Positions 23,506-35,910 of a DNA stretch of 64,000 bases are shown here, in pieces. Within the stretch, counting starts at the first letter, position 1, and each line of letters starts with the position of its first letter. Under the pieces are notes generated by a model. That model did no database searches and was not told the DNA's origin. It saw only the letters and a program-made list of their open reading frames with translations. The position numbers and the translations under genes are program-made. Source of the stretch: Monilinia fructicola (Eukaryota; Ascomycota; Leotiomycetes; Helotiales; Sclerotiniaceae); NCBI GenBank assembly GCA_008692225.1, contig VICG01000011.1, forward strand, positions 2,271,010 through 2,335,009, read 5' to 3'.

Positions 23506-25970
23506 ATGCACTTGGCAATAGCCCTAAGCCTCGTGGGCCTAGCCACGGCTCAATGCCCTTACGGAGTCAACACGCCCCTTCGAAAGCGTGAATCTAATGA
23601 TGCGCAACTCAGTAGTACGGAGTTCTTGGATCAGTTCACATTGAACGACACCAATTCATACTTTACCTCAGACGTTGGTGGACCTATACAGGAAGATACC
23701 AGTCTGAAAGCTGGCGAAAGAGGCCCTACACTACTTGAGGACTTCATATTTCGCCAGAAGATACAACACTTCGATCATGAACGGGTTTGTCTTCGTGTCT
23801 CTCCAACCTATGGCCCTTCTATTGACTTATTAAATAGGTACCGGAACGTGCAGTTCATGCCAGAGGTGCTGGTAAGTATTACATTATATCTGCCATGAAT
23901 TGTAATTGACATCTATGTAGGTGCTCATGGTGTTTTCAGAAGTTATGGAAATTATAGCAACATCACAGCTGCTAGCTTCTTGAGTGAAGAAGGAAAAGAA
24001 ACACCCGTTTTCGTTCGATTTTCTACCGTCGCAGGAAGTAGAGGCAGTGCAGATACTGCACGCGATGTTCATGGCTTTGCCACCAGATTTTATACCGATG
24101 AAGGAAACTTTGGTATGCAATTCTGTCTTTATCCCGGTTATGAGAAAATACTAATGTCAGTTCATCTTAGATATTGTTGGAAACAACATTCCTGTCTTTT
24201 TCATTCAGGATGCAATCCTTTTCCCTGATTTGATTCACGCTGTCAAACCATCCCCGGATAACGAAATTCCCCAAGCAGCAACAGCTCACGATTCTGCTTG
24301 GGACTTCTTTAGTCAGCAACCTAGTACTCTACATACACTATTTTGGGCCATGGCAGGAAATGGAATTCCAAGGTTCGTCATAATTTCATTTATTTGATCT
24401 CTTTTTCATTCGCCAGTCTATTCTCTTCAGTCATATGGAATTTTATCCTCTGCAATCAACTAATCACCTCTACTCTCAGGTCATTCCGTCACATGGACGG
24501 GTTTGGTGTTCACACATTTCGTCTAGTCACTGACTCTGGTGCTTCCAAGTTAATCAAGTGGCATTGGAAGAGTAAACAAGGAAAGGCAAGTTTAGTCTGG
24601 GAGGAAGCTCAAGTTCTGGCTGGAAAAAATGCAGATTTTCATAGAAAGGATCTATGGGATGCTATAGAAAGTGGAAATGGCCCTGAATGGGAACTAGGAA
24701 TTCAAGTAGTTGAGGAAGAAGATGTCTTGAGGTTTGGGTTTGATCTCTTGGATCCCACAAAGATTCTTCCTGAAGAACTTGTTCCAGTTCAAAAGATTGG
24801 AGTCATGAAGTTGAACGCCAACCCTAGAAATTACTTTGCGGAGACTGAGCAAGTGATGGTGAGATATCCCCCGCTATTTTGTGGCACGCAATAAGCTAAC
24901 CTTGCGTTTTATAGTTTCAACCTGGGCACATAGTTCGTGGTATCGACTTCACAGATGATCCACTTTTGCAAGGTCGCATCTTTTCATACCTCGATACACA
25001 ACTCAATCGCCACGGTGGGCCAAATTTCGAACAGATCCCTATCAATCGCCCTCGGGTTCCGGTTCACAACAATAACCGTGATGGCGCTGCGCAACAATAC
25101 ATCCCTCTCAACACCGCTGCTTACTCCCCAAATACCGTCAACCATGCTTCCCCGAAACAGGCAAATCAAACTGTCGGTAGAGGATTCTTCACAGCTCCTG
25201 GAAGAACTATATCGGGTCATCTTGCAAGAAAGGTTTCATCCACCTTCTCGGATGTTTGGTCTCAACCCAGATTATTCTACAACTCCCTCATACCGGCAGA
25301 ACAACAATTCCTTATCAACGCCATCAGATTCGAAACGTCGCAGCTAACATCTAGCGTGGTAAAATCGAACGTTCTCATACAACTGAACCGCGTTTCGCAC
25401 GATCTTGCCAAACGTGTGGCTTCAGTCTTAAACCTACCAGTTCCAGATGAAGACAACACTTACTATAACGATAATAAAACCTCATCAATCACAATATTTG
25501 GCCATGAACTTCCAACCATCGCAACCCTTAACGTTGGAGTTTTGGTAAGTGTTAAGAGCAATGCAAGTTTGACACAAGCCGCAAATCTGGCAACAGCATT
25601 TTCTACCTCTGGGGTAAATGTCAAAGTCATAGGCGAAGTTTTGACAGGCGGGATTGATGCCACATACAGTGCCTCAGACGCGACATTATTTGATGGTATC
25701 ATTGTAACCAACGGTGCCGAGACAATATTCACAAACGGATCGAAGTCAACGTACTTCCCCGCCGATCGACCTCGTCAGATCTTGCTGGATGCATATAATT
25801 GGGGGAAACCTGTTGGTACTTTGGGTAATGCAAGAACAGCATTAACGGTCGCCCAAATTGCGGCTGGCGCAGGTGTGTATAGTGATGTCACGGATGTGGA
25901 TGCGCTTGTAAAGGAGTTTGAGGCTGGATTAAAAACTTTTAGGTTTGTTGAGAGGTTTGCTTTGGATTAG
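23506..25970 (+). CDS. Secreted large-subunit catalase (CatB type)
   Basis: Six exons: 23506-23784, 23838-23871, 23921-24112, 24171-24372, 24480-24858, 24915-25970; the introns are 49-107 bp and all phases agree, giving 713 aa, the usual size for large-subunit fungal catalases. A signal peptide ([15 protein letters not shown]) is followed by a propeptide with a Lys-Arg site near residue 25. The haem pocket is complete: VHARGAGAHG (His100), GNNIPVFF (Asn174) and the proximal haem ligand RIFSYLDTQ (Tyr387). The C-terminal domain from about residue 560 is the flavodoxin/DJ-1-like module of this class. It breaks down hydrogen peroxide outside the cell, a role linked in plant-pathogenic fungi to coping with the host oxidative burst. 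The first intron has the rarer donor GTTTGT, but the join [14 protein letters not shown] is exactly the family sequence. Confidence 0.95.
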
Positions 25971-26259
25971 TAGGATATATCCTTATATTTATGGCGTGGC
26001 TAGATGAATGGATGTTGGTCCTGACCTCTTTTTTTTTTAAACATATGTTTTGACATAGTTATGATTCATGAATCTAATCGTCACATGTTATTTGGCTTTC
26101 TTGAATGTAAACTTTGTAGGTAAATACTTTTGATTATTGTGACTAAAGACAAAACAGGTCGTAAAAGAAGTCAACCTTCTCTTCGCTATATCAAAACCAA
26201 CCCCAAATGGAGATAACAACAGCTGCTGTACACAATCAAAAAGTCATGTGAAGGGGAAC

Positions 26260-27496
26260 TCAATGTCCAGGCTCAAAGATTACCTTGTGTACTTGCATTT
26301 TATTGAAAATGTCATATCCCTCGATCACTTGACTCAAGGGCATGATTTTGTCAGTCATGAAACTGTACTTTGTTAGAAAGCACGGCAGGAGACTTTCAAG
26401 ACAGGAAAAACTTACTCCAGCTTATGTTGGTTCTTTTTCAAAACTTCCATGGCTTGTGGGAAAACACTTCGAACCGGACACCTTCCAAACTGAGATTTGA
26501 TATTTTTCCCATACGCCTCATTTCCTGACCAAGGAATCTCATCTTGCTGCACTCCTGTAGCGATAGCTGATTAACAGTGGAAACATCTAGACGAAATCAT
26601 TCAACGTACCAAAACTCGAAAGCGTTCCCCACGGTCTCAATAGATCGAATCCAGTTCTTAGCGCATCTGCATGTCCAACCCCCTCGATAACGCAATCGGC
26701 TCCCCGCCCATCAGTCAACTCCTTCACTCTCTTCGTCAATTCTTCTCTACTTATTTGGTCATTCCACGGCTCAGCGCCCAACTTCTTCGCCAATGCCAAC
26801 CGGCTTTCCACTCGATCGATCGCTATCACAACTTTCGGCTTATACTCCAAAGCATTAATCAACGCACAGAGACCAACTGGCCCACATCCAATCAAAACCA
26901 CGACACTGTTGTTTATGGTTTCCGGCGACATTCCATCAAAAGCGTTCTTGGCCGCAAAATATCCCGTGGGGAAAATATCCGCCATCAGAACCAGCTTCTT
27001 CTCGTCGATACCCTCAGGCGCTTTTACAGCCGTTGCATCTGCCAATGGCACTCTCATATACTCGGCCTGACCACCATCAAGCAAAGGACATCCGAACAAC
27101 AAGCATTTCTCACACCGCGATGAATACCCTTTCACGCAATAAAAACATTCCCCGCAAGATGTGGTAAAAGGCATGACGATCAAGTCTCCTTTCTGATGTG
27201 TCTTGACGTCGCTTCCCAATTCAACAATTGTTCCCGTGGTCTCATGACCCATAATGAAGCCTGTCTTGGAGGCTTGATGTCCTCGAAAAACGTGAAGCTC
27301 ACTGTAGGATTGGTTAATTCTCAACATGTCATTTAATGGCTTCACGGGGATCTTCAATTCACCTTCCACATAATGCTGAATATTTCACTTTGATAATTAC
27401 ATCAGTTTGATCCACGATTTTGGGGATGGGACGATCTTCAAGTCGAACGTCAAGAGTTCCATGGAATACGACGGCTTTCATACTATCTTTCGACAT
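26260..27496 (-). CDS. Zinc-dependent alcohol dehydrogenase, medium-chain (MDR) family
   Basis: Four exons: 27496-27363, 27301-26610, 26554-26416, 26362-26260; introns 61, 55 and 53 bp; in phase, 355 aa. The start at 27496 is the first ATG in frame; MKAVVF five codons in is an alternative. Seen: catalytic-zinc region CGSELHVFRG (assembled across intron 1) and GHETTGTIVELG; structural-zinc cysteines in CGECFYCVKGYSSRCEKC; the NAD(P) Rossmann motif GCGPVGLCA. The fold and zinc ligands suggest an NAD(P)-dependent alcohol or aldehyde oxidoreductase; the substrate cannot be read from sequence. It is convergent with the catalase gene (290 bp between stop codons), so the 3' ends may overlap. Confidence 0.9.
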
Positions 27497-27981
27497 TATA
27501 TCAGAGGGTTGGATGTGCGTTGCGTTTATGCTATGATGGCGTTATAGAATTCCTAAATGACGATATTGTTATGATATTGACAGTTAGACTGCTAATTGAT
27601 ATGATGTTCGGATATTTGGAAAGGGTTTGGGATTGAGAGATTAAAGTTCATGGAATCGTGGTTCAAGGAATGAATGAATGGATGGATGGATGGATGATTT
27701 ACTAACATACCTCGGGAAACTTGTTCATTGAACCTCGTTCTCTCTCGGGATATGCGGGGAAGACCATCTTCAATTAATTAACTCAACTCAAGGAGGGGTA
27801 ATTAGTGGGAGTTTTTCCTTTTTTCTCATACAAAACCTCTCGGAGTCCGTATCTTGGGTCCAGTTAGCCAGAGTTGACTTTGACCAAAATCAGAAGTTGA
27901 TGCGTTAGACCTTTTCTCAATGTGGAATTGGGATGACCTTACATATATGCATCCATTCAAAAACTAGAAAATAAGGACAAG
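27497..27981. other. ADH upstream region up to transposon boundary
   Basis: Promoter side of the alcohol dehydrogenase. A short ATGG tandem run (about 27675-27695) is the only repeat. Normal base composition ends abruptly at the TA target site of the transposon beginning at 27984. Confidence 0.5.
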
Positions 27982-27983
27982 TA

Positions 27984-29974
27984 CTTGGCGTTGTTTTGGG
28001 TCAATGCCGGGCCATTTAAGCGAGAATTTCAAATTATAATTTCTTTAATTACAAATATGTTATTATATAAATTTATATTATAATATATTTTACCCTTAAA
28101 AAAATTATATTATTCAAATTCTGAAAAATAGCTTTATATATTAAGTTTATTTATAAAAATATAATTATTCCTAGATTATTAATATAAATTAATTAATCTT
28201 AAATAAGGTTCTTAAATAACTTTCTTTCCTTTTATTAATCTTTATAATTTAATAATATCTTTTATTTAATGAAAAAGGCTTTAAATAATGCTAATCAAGT
28301 TGAAATTGTTATAATAGATTTAAAAGATCTTTTTATTAGTTAGGTAAAGAATATAGAGTTTCAAAATATTAAGGTTGAAAAAATCAAAATAATCGATTTT
28401 ATTAAAAGTTTTCAATAGGTTAAAAAAATGATTTATATTATAAAAGGACTTTTAAATTAATAAAAATAATAAATAAAAAAAAACTAATTATAGAAATTAT
28501 TATTTTTATTATATTTTATAATTAATTTATATATTTTTATAATATATAAAATAATAGTATTAATAAAATTTTAAGGGATTTTCAATTATTTCTTTTTTTA
28601 TGCTTTTATTATCTTTATATTATTTTAAGGGTATATACTTTAAGATCTTCTTTTTTGAATTTAGGTATATATATAATGCTATATTTGCTTAATAAGGTTA
28701 AAATTTAAAGATTAAAATAATTATAAAAATTAAGTTTTTTTATTAAATTCAAAATAGAATTTTATATAATTATTATTATATACTATTATATTATCTATTA
28801 TAAATTGAAGAATAGAATATTTAAATTAAATCTTTTTATACTAAAAGATTAAATAAAGCTTTAAATATCTAAAAATAAAATAATATTAATTTATTTTTCT
28901 TTTTAACCAATTACCTTTTTTAAATTTTCTTATTTATAATATATTTCTCTTTATTAATTAATAAACTATATTTTTTAATATTCCTTTTTTAATACTTTCT
29001 TTTCTTTTATACTTTAATATTCTTAAATATTAATTTATTTTATATATTCTTTTGTTAATTAAGATTATTTATATACTTATTTGCTTGGTTTTTCTTTTGC
29101 TTTGTTTTAATTAAAAAGATTATATAAAAGTTAAAATAATAAATATAATATATTCTATTGAAAAATTGTTTATAGCTATAGTTTTTATTTAAATTTGTAG
29201 ATTATATAATATCTTTATAATTATATTCGTTAAAAATTAATTATACTCTTTTTCTTTCAAATTTATAAAATTATATAAAAATAGTATTAATAAATATAAT
29301 TAAACTAGAATTTATTTTTAATATAAATTTAAAAGCTTTTACTTATATAATTTATATTTTCTATATAACTATCATTAAATTAAATTTATTTAATAATAAA
29401 AAATGAATAATATAAAATAAGGATTTTTTTAACTTTTTTTTATATATTGTATTTTAATTTAATATATATTGGAAAGTATTTAATTCTTTAAACTCTCAAA
29501 ATACTATAATTATTTCAATAACCTTTTTTCGCTAATAAAAAAAGAAAATAAATTATACTCTTTTTATTACCTTTATTTTAAATGTTTAATATATTCGCTA
29601 AAGAAGGTTAATTACACTTATTATACATACCAACTTAATCAATTTTTTTATACGCTTCTTACCGTATTCTTCTTATAATACATATAGAAAAACAATATTA
29701 CCAATTAATCGTTTTTTATATAAAGAAGGTTTTTTTTATTAATATTAACTATAGTTTGCTATATATTTATAGAAACTTTGATTTTCAAGGTTTTTCGTAA
29801 AAAAATATAATTGCCTTTTAGTTCTATAACTTTTTTAAGGCATTTTTTGTAATATAATATTGATTTGTTAATTTATTATTAATTTTTGAATATTTAATAT
29901 ATAGAAACGTATTTCTTGTATTAACGCGTCTTCGGCTAATTTTTAGTCCAGCATTGACCTAAAACAACGCCAAG
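27984..29974. mobile_element. RIP-decayed DNA transposon with terminal inverted repeats (Tc1/mariner-Fot1 type), 1991 bp
   Basis: The left end begins CTTGGCGTTGTTTTGGGTC and the right end is its inverse; about 28 terminal bases match with only G-to-A or C-to-T differences. Both ends are bounded by the dinucleotide TA (27982-27983 and 29975-29976), as expected for the TA target duplication of Tc1/mariner and Fot1/pogo elements. The length (about 2 kb) is right for a full-length fungal Fot1-like element. The interior is extremely AT-rich with no ORF, as after heavy RIP, so no transposase is legible. Family assignment rests on ends, target site and length only. Confidence 0.75.
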
Positions 29975-29976
29975 TA

Positions 29977-30210
29977 GCGATGGGAGTGAAGTAAATATTG
30001 TAGCCAGTAATTGTAACAACTGCAGGTAAAACCTGTTGCACTCTTAACATGCAATACTTGAATGATACTACCTAGTAGTACTCGAGCACTATTACCTGCT
30101 GTGTTGCGTATACTAGGTACTAGGTATGTAACAGCCACATCCTGTACCTCTTCTGTATTAAACTACCAAGCGATTACAAGTAAGGATCACCAGTGGATTA
30201 GTTCTAAGGT
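29977..30210. other. Normal-composition island between two decayed transposons
   Basis: About 235 bp of ordinary base composition separates the two AT-rich elements. It holds no gene-like ORF. Its unmutated state shows how sharply the C-to-T damage stops at the element ends. Confidence 0.6.
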
Positions 30211-30212
30211 TA

Positions 30213-31662
30213 ATCGAGCTCCCTGTATCATGCACGTCCCTGTATCTTGCACGCTTTTCAAAAAGTCGAAAATTAACAAATAAAATTAATTAATAAAAAA
30301 CCTATTAATATTATAATATAAAATTTAAATATTATATATTTTTAGTAATTTTGAATAATATTATAAAAAAAAACTTTGTAAAATTAGAATGTATTTGAAT
30401 ATTAATTATAATTTTAAAAATGTATATTTAATTATTATAAAAAATTAAATAACTTTTTATAAATTATAAAAAATAAATATTTTTATTTAAATAATAATTT
30501 TTTTATAATATAAAACTTTAAATTAACAAAAGAAACTAGAATTTTTTATAAACATTCAAAGATTATATCAAATATAATTTATTAAAAATTAATAATTAAA
30601 AAAATATTTATTGAGAAATAGTTTTATTATAATAAACTAAAAATAATTTAATCAAAGAATAAAATATTATATAAATATTAATTGAAAATTTTATATTTTT
30701 TAAAAAAAATTGAAAGTTTAATAATAAAAGAAATAAAAAATATATTATAAAAAATTGAAGAAAAGCTTATTATTTTTATATTACGTAATATAAAATATAT
30801 TTTCCAATAAAAAGTTTTTTTTATAATATCTATAAATAAATCAAAACTTTTATTAAAAAAAATTAAAAATATATTATAAATTCGATTTAATATTGAATTT
30901 AAAAAGGTTTATTTTTTGATATTAGTATTATTTTTCGTATATTAATCGCTATAGAAAATCAACAATTTGAACTATAAAATTTTTATTTAAAACAATTATG
31001 TAATTTTTTATCTTAAAAAAACTTATATATAATAAATTTATAAAATAATAAATACTATATATTATTTTTATATAATATAATATATAATTATATTCTTTAA
31101 TTTTAATTTAACTTTATTTTTTATATTATTTAAAATTTTAAATAATTATTTAAATTTAGTTTAAAATAAGTTTTTTTAATTAAAAACTATTTTTATATAA
31201 TTTTTTTATATATTTACTTGATTAAACTTTATATTTATTGATATCATTATTATAAAGTATTTTTTTTCAATTATTTTATTTTTATATTAAATCTTTTTTA
31301 TTTTTTATTTTTAAAATTCAATATAAAAATCAAATTATGATATTTTTAAAAAAATTTAAAAAACAAATCTTAAATTATAAATAATAAAGATACTAAAAAA
31401 TAAAATATAATCTTTGAAAATCTTATAGTTTTTATTTTATTAATAAAATATTAATTAAATCTTTTTATTATTTTATTAATATTAATTCCAACACTATATA
31501 ATATTTTATATTCAAAAAATTATTATTATAATCTATTTATTTTAATTTATTATTATATAAAATTTCAGATCATTTTAATGATTAATTAATTTATAATTAT
31601 CTATTTTCGAAAATGTTAAAACGTGCAAGATACAGGGGCGTGCATGATACAGGGAGCTCGGT
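30213..31662. mobile_element. Second RIP-decayed DNA transposon with 41-bp terminal inverted repeats, 1450 bp
   Basis: The left terminus (30213-30253) and the inverse of the right terminus (31622-31662) match at 39 of 41 positions; both begin near CGAGCTCCCTGTATC, and the differences are C versus T. Flanking TA at 30211-30212 and 31663-31664 is the target duplication. The terminal repeats have normal GC content while the interior is almost pure A/T with no ORF. The terminal repeat itself contains two near-copies of an inner word (CCCTGTATCATGCACG / CCCTGTATCTTGCACG). At 1450 bp it may be an internally shortened, non-autonomous relative of a Tc1/mariner-like element. Confidence 0.8.
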
Positions 31663-31664
31663 TA

Positions 31665-32144
31665 GTTCTACTGATAAGTTGATAGATAGATGATTTAATC
31701 CCACCTGATCTGCGACGGTCTACCAACACTTTTGATAGAGATTATTGGATTTTGGAACTTGATCCCACACGATGAAAGTATTTAATGTTATTATACGAGT
31801 AGTTTTTATAATGACCAGGGCCACCAGGATATGTAGCTGGTTAAGATTGAGCCAAATCATGGTGAGATCTTATCAAACTTGGAAAACATTTCTTCATCGA
31901 AAAAGAAAAGGATTACATGTACCACCGTCACTTGATTCTTTGGTAACTTCGCAAAAGCGGGGTAGAATGGTTTACTATTGATTATAAAGTAGATTATCGT
32001 TTCTTCATTGTATGATGTTGGTCTTCGAACCATCTCTCGTATCATAATATCCAAAGAAATCCCAACGACCTCCACATACTCATTTACACGGATTCAGACG
32101 TACGCATACATAAGTACGGATACAGACACATACTTTCATTCACA
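31665..32144. other. Upstream region of lactonase-like gene
   Basis: 480 bp between the second transposon and the metallo-beta-lactamase start codon; the putative promoter lies here. The small frames seen (31772-31981) are not protein-like. Confidence 0.4.
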
Positions 32145-33252
32145 ATGGCAGGTATACAACGTGCCCTTGAATCAGGTGCCGTACCGGGCCATATCTCCAA
32201 TGTCTGTCCACCAGGAACGCGAGCATATCTGCTGGAAGTAGGCTGGTTAGAGTGTGATGAAGGGTTTGTAACGAGAGGTGGTAACACATCACTGAAGTCT
32301 ACAGAAGGAGAAAAGTTTGTGAACAAGCGCAGGGAATTACCAATGTATTGTGTGCTTATTGATCACCCTCATGAAGGTGTGATACTCTGGGAAACGGGAT
32401 GTGGGGTTGATTATCCAACTGTCTGGGGTCCACAAGTGGTGGATGTTTTCGCAAGAATAAGGTATGAACCTAGACATGAATTGAAAGCAGCGATTGAAGC
32501 GACGGGACACAAATTAGAAGACGTCAAGAAGATGTATGTTACAATCTGAGAAATTGGTGTACAAGATGTACTCATATAAGTTCCAGAATTCTCGGTCACA
32601 TGCATTTGGACCATGCCGGCGGATTGGATCAATTTTTGGACAGAAAGGACATCGAAATTTGGGTTCACGACAAGGAGTTACGTTCGGCATTTTGGTCTGT
32701 TGCAACAGGTGCAGATGTTGGCGTGTATCTGCAGCATTATATGGATGTAAGCTTGATCCAACCTTAGGAAGTATTGTTACATGCTAATATCAGGAAGTTA
32801 TCCTTAAACTGGAAGACGTTTGATGAAAGAACCATGGACTTTTGCCAGGGGATTACTCTGCATCATCTTCCAGGTCACACAGATGGCCTTGTGGGAATGC
32901 AGATAAATCTTCCCGAAACAGGAACATTTTTCTTCATCAGTGACCACTGTCACGTCATCGAAAATGTAAGGGACTTCGCCTTGAAAGATTGATTGGTAGT
33001 ATGCTTACAATATGATAGTGGCGAGATGGAGTCCCTCAAGGTTGGCTTGCACGGTATGAATTATTCCATATTAATAGATGGAAGTTGAATCTAACATGGA
33101 ATCACAGTGATCATCCCGCCTGGTTTCAAAGTACTCAGAGATTGAAGCGTTTGGAATCCACAACCAAAGGTCGGGTAATACCAGGGCACGATAAAGAAAC
33201 ATTCTTGCAGCTTCAAGGTGAAATAAATGATGGGAAAGGTTATTTAGAGTAG
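32145..33252 (+). CDS. Metallo-beta-lactamase fold hydrolase, N-acyl homoserine lactonase-like
   Basis: Five exons: 32145-32533, 32587-32746, 32798-32965, 33019-33053, 33108-33252; introns 51-54 bp; in phase, 298 aa. The metal-binding signature GHMHLDHAGG (His134, His136, Asp138, His139) is created by the first splice; LPGHTDG and IPGHD supply further metal-ligand histidines and SDHCHVIEN another conserved site. This pattern and the length fit the AttM/AiiA-type lactonase branch, which opens lactone rings of bacterial quorum-sensing signals or other lactones; the substrate is inference. No signal peptide. The second intron uses an AG four bases past the first available one (CAGGAAG); only the later one keeps the frame and gives HYMDLSLNWKTFDE. 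It lies beside decayed transposons. Confidence 0.88.
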
Positions 33253-35906
33253 ATGATATTTATGGTATGTAGAGTATGTAATGCTGCATGCCGACCTCAA
33301 TATATCTAGTTGCATGACAACCAATCTGATGACTTTGTGTACTTGCTACCTTTCATCACCGGCCATTACAAACTTTTGGTACATGGGAATAGCTCTCCAC
33401 ACTTGGGATGAGCCACAGATATCGGGACACCCATCTTTAGCTGAGCCGTATGAAGGCATCTTTGGCAAGATCCAAGCACTTGCATTGTCAGTCTGAAATC
33501 TGGCCAGGCTCTGCGCCATAGCTTGACACTGAAAGCAACCCGAGGCTCCAATATCACTAGAATCTGACATCACAAACGTTGCGCCGATAACCTAGAAACA
33601 ATTCTGTGATGACTCTCGATTGAGGGCTTTTCAGGGTAGGTAGAGTGAAGATGTAGGTCCGCGCAACCACCCCATCCATAGATGACCCAAGAGGGGAATA
33701 ATCAGTCTTCACCAAAACTTTTGATCATATTTAGGGCATATTGGCCGAGGACCAATATATATTTCATAAACATACGCCAATTGAAGATGAGTGTAAATAT
33801 CGTTTGTATAAGTTTGATTATAGGAGGGATGTCCCTTCGTTGGCAACTCGTGCAATTCATGGAAGAAGTGAACAATAGATGGACCAACCGTCAAGAAACT
33901 TGCAACGGTTCTCGGGATATGAACAGTGCATTCTCTACCAGCGATCAGACAAAACATGAGCGAACGATATGAAGTGAATACAAAGGATAGAGATGCCATG
34001 CACAATATGCTTTGTTGCATGTAGGCTCTCCTCGCTGATGCTTTGAGTTGTGAACTATTTGGTGCCAATGCTTGCTTCCTAGGTGACAGTCTGCGCATCT
34101 TACAGAGTCATTGACATGGCAAAGACGTACCTGGAATAAGGTCCTTTGAGCTGGCTGCAGATGGGATCAAATGGAAAGTCGGAACTTCATGAGACACGAA
34201 GGTGGATCATTTCCTCCGAGGTATGTGCTGTATATAATATTTCGGCATTGAAAGCTCCTTCCAAGTCGATTATCACCCTCCCATCGCAATGAATCTTCCA
34301 TCCTGATTCGTCTTATATTATCTTTCACCGCCAGTTTCGTTGATCGCCTGACAGCGATTCACGCATTATTCGAGAGAATATGATAGGCGTAGAGAAGGAA
34401 GTCACCAAGACACATTGGAGCTCAAATTATGATGTATGCTCAAATAGATTCGCAGTGAGTACCGGCATAGTTCAACTTCATGGCTTACCTTGAGTATGTA
34501 ACCTTGGAGAGACGAATGAAGGCTGCTTGTCCGAATGATTGTCAAGAATGGGATGAGATTCTTGCGGAGATTTCAAAAATTGGCAGCAAGATCTTTCCAA
34601 AGTAGCCCCCTCCGTGAGGCTATGAAGATTAATTGTGAAAGCGCATGTAGAATGAACCAAGGGCATCAATGCCCGTTTTGCTCTGCGATGGAAGTGGTGT
34701 CAGATTGAGAGGATTTCCGCAGAAGTCCAGGTCGCATATGCAGCCATTGACTCCTTGACATATGGTGGAGTTTCCAATCTGAAATCAAGCCGATATCATC
34801 TAATCGCATGGCAGATACGCAGGGGAGAATTGCACATTGATCTGATCATTTAACCTTATGCACTCAGTTCAAACCGTCCACGAGCTGGGTCGGTGCTCAT
34901 GTTCCATGTTGCATAAAAATCAAGCAAATGGAGAGAGAGAGAATAAGGATAGAATGGGATCTTGAATTGGTATGGTATGTGTGGAAAGAGAGAGTAAGGA
35001 TAGCAACAGGAAGATTGTGACTGTCAATCCGGTACATAGGTAGGTAGGTAGCTAGCTACCTAGCTACCTACATACCTACCTACCTACCTACCTACCCACC
35101 TACCTACCCACCTACGTTCCTCCCTCCCTACCGACCCATCAGTATTCATATTCCCAAAAGATAGGAGAGGAGGTAGGCCGGGCATTCTCAAAATAATATT
35201 ATTTAGCCCAGGTGCATTTAACCATCGTTTGGTGTATGCCTAGTATGCATCACAGTTCAGCCCTTCAACTCAGCCGATTTCGAAGCTAAAATCGGAAGAT
35301 AAAGTCCTAAATAGGAAAAGCAAATAATAAGGTAAATTGAAATGTGGCAATCATCTTCGATCTCATTGATCCAGATAAGCCATAATCCACACCAGCCACA
35401 AGTAGCCACATTAACACTACAATAATTGCTGCACTAACCACACACCAGTCACACCAATCACAACACACAAATAAAACCAATCCGCCTAATAATCATTTGA
35501 AATAAATGTGCTTTTCCTCAGTTCGGCCCAAATGTAAGACTCTTACTGTACTCATTATCTTCACACGGAGTGGATCTAATAAACCTAATAAACCTCAAAA
35601 CTTTCTTGATTATCCTCATTTTCTCTTCCTCCTTCCCTTCTTCCCATATTTTCTCCCTTTTACTACTATCCTCCTGGGAGAGAAACAAAAACAAAAACAA
35701 ACACAAATACATCAAACAAAAATAGATCTCCTGAAATTCTTACTAGAATATTTTTATCATCAGCAAATGCATATCGAAAGAAATAATACAAACGTCTTTT
35801 CATCTCACGGCAAGAACCTGATGCGCGCATCCAGGAAGCATCAAAAATTACATCGAAATTATCGTTCCCAAATTCGTGCTGACGCAGAACGTCGACGTGG
35901 TGCACC
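33253..35906. other. Intergenic, repeats and a long kinase 5' region
   Basis: About 2.65 kb. Minus-strand frames at 33346-33573 and 33709-34098 are weakly protein-like but cannot be joined into a gene. At 35032-35132 is a palindromic/tandem run built on GGTAGGTAGC and CTACCTAC. The last 400 bp carry an upstream ORF (35506-35910) that ends over the start codon of the kinase. Confidence 0.5.
35032..35132. repeat. TACC/GGTA simple repeat with central palindrome
   Basis: GGTAGGTAGGTAGCTAGCTACCTAGC forms an inverted repeat around AGCTAGCT, followed by a CTAC/CCTA tandem run to about 35132. It is a simple-sequence tract capable of forming a hairpin, about 0.8 kb upstream of the kinase. Confidence 0.7.
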
Positions 35907-35910
35907 ATGA
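35506..35910 (+). promoter_or_regulatory. Long upstream ORF overlapping the kinase start codon (ATGA)
   Basis: A 134-codon frame ends with TGA at 35908-35910, overlapping the kinase ATG at 35907-35909 as ATGA. The encoded sequence is Lys/Gln/Phe-rich and not domain-like. Later in-frame ATGs (for example 35767 and 35821) would make shorter uORFs with the same stop. If this region is transcribed, ribosomes would have to skip or reinitiate at the kinase start, which could lower or regulate its translation. Whether it is in the mRNA is not known. Confidence 0.35.

Noticed and set aside
33346..34098. Minus-strand frames resembling part of a membrane protein
   Set aside because: Frames cannot be linked and hydrophobicity is weak; left as intergenic.
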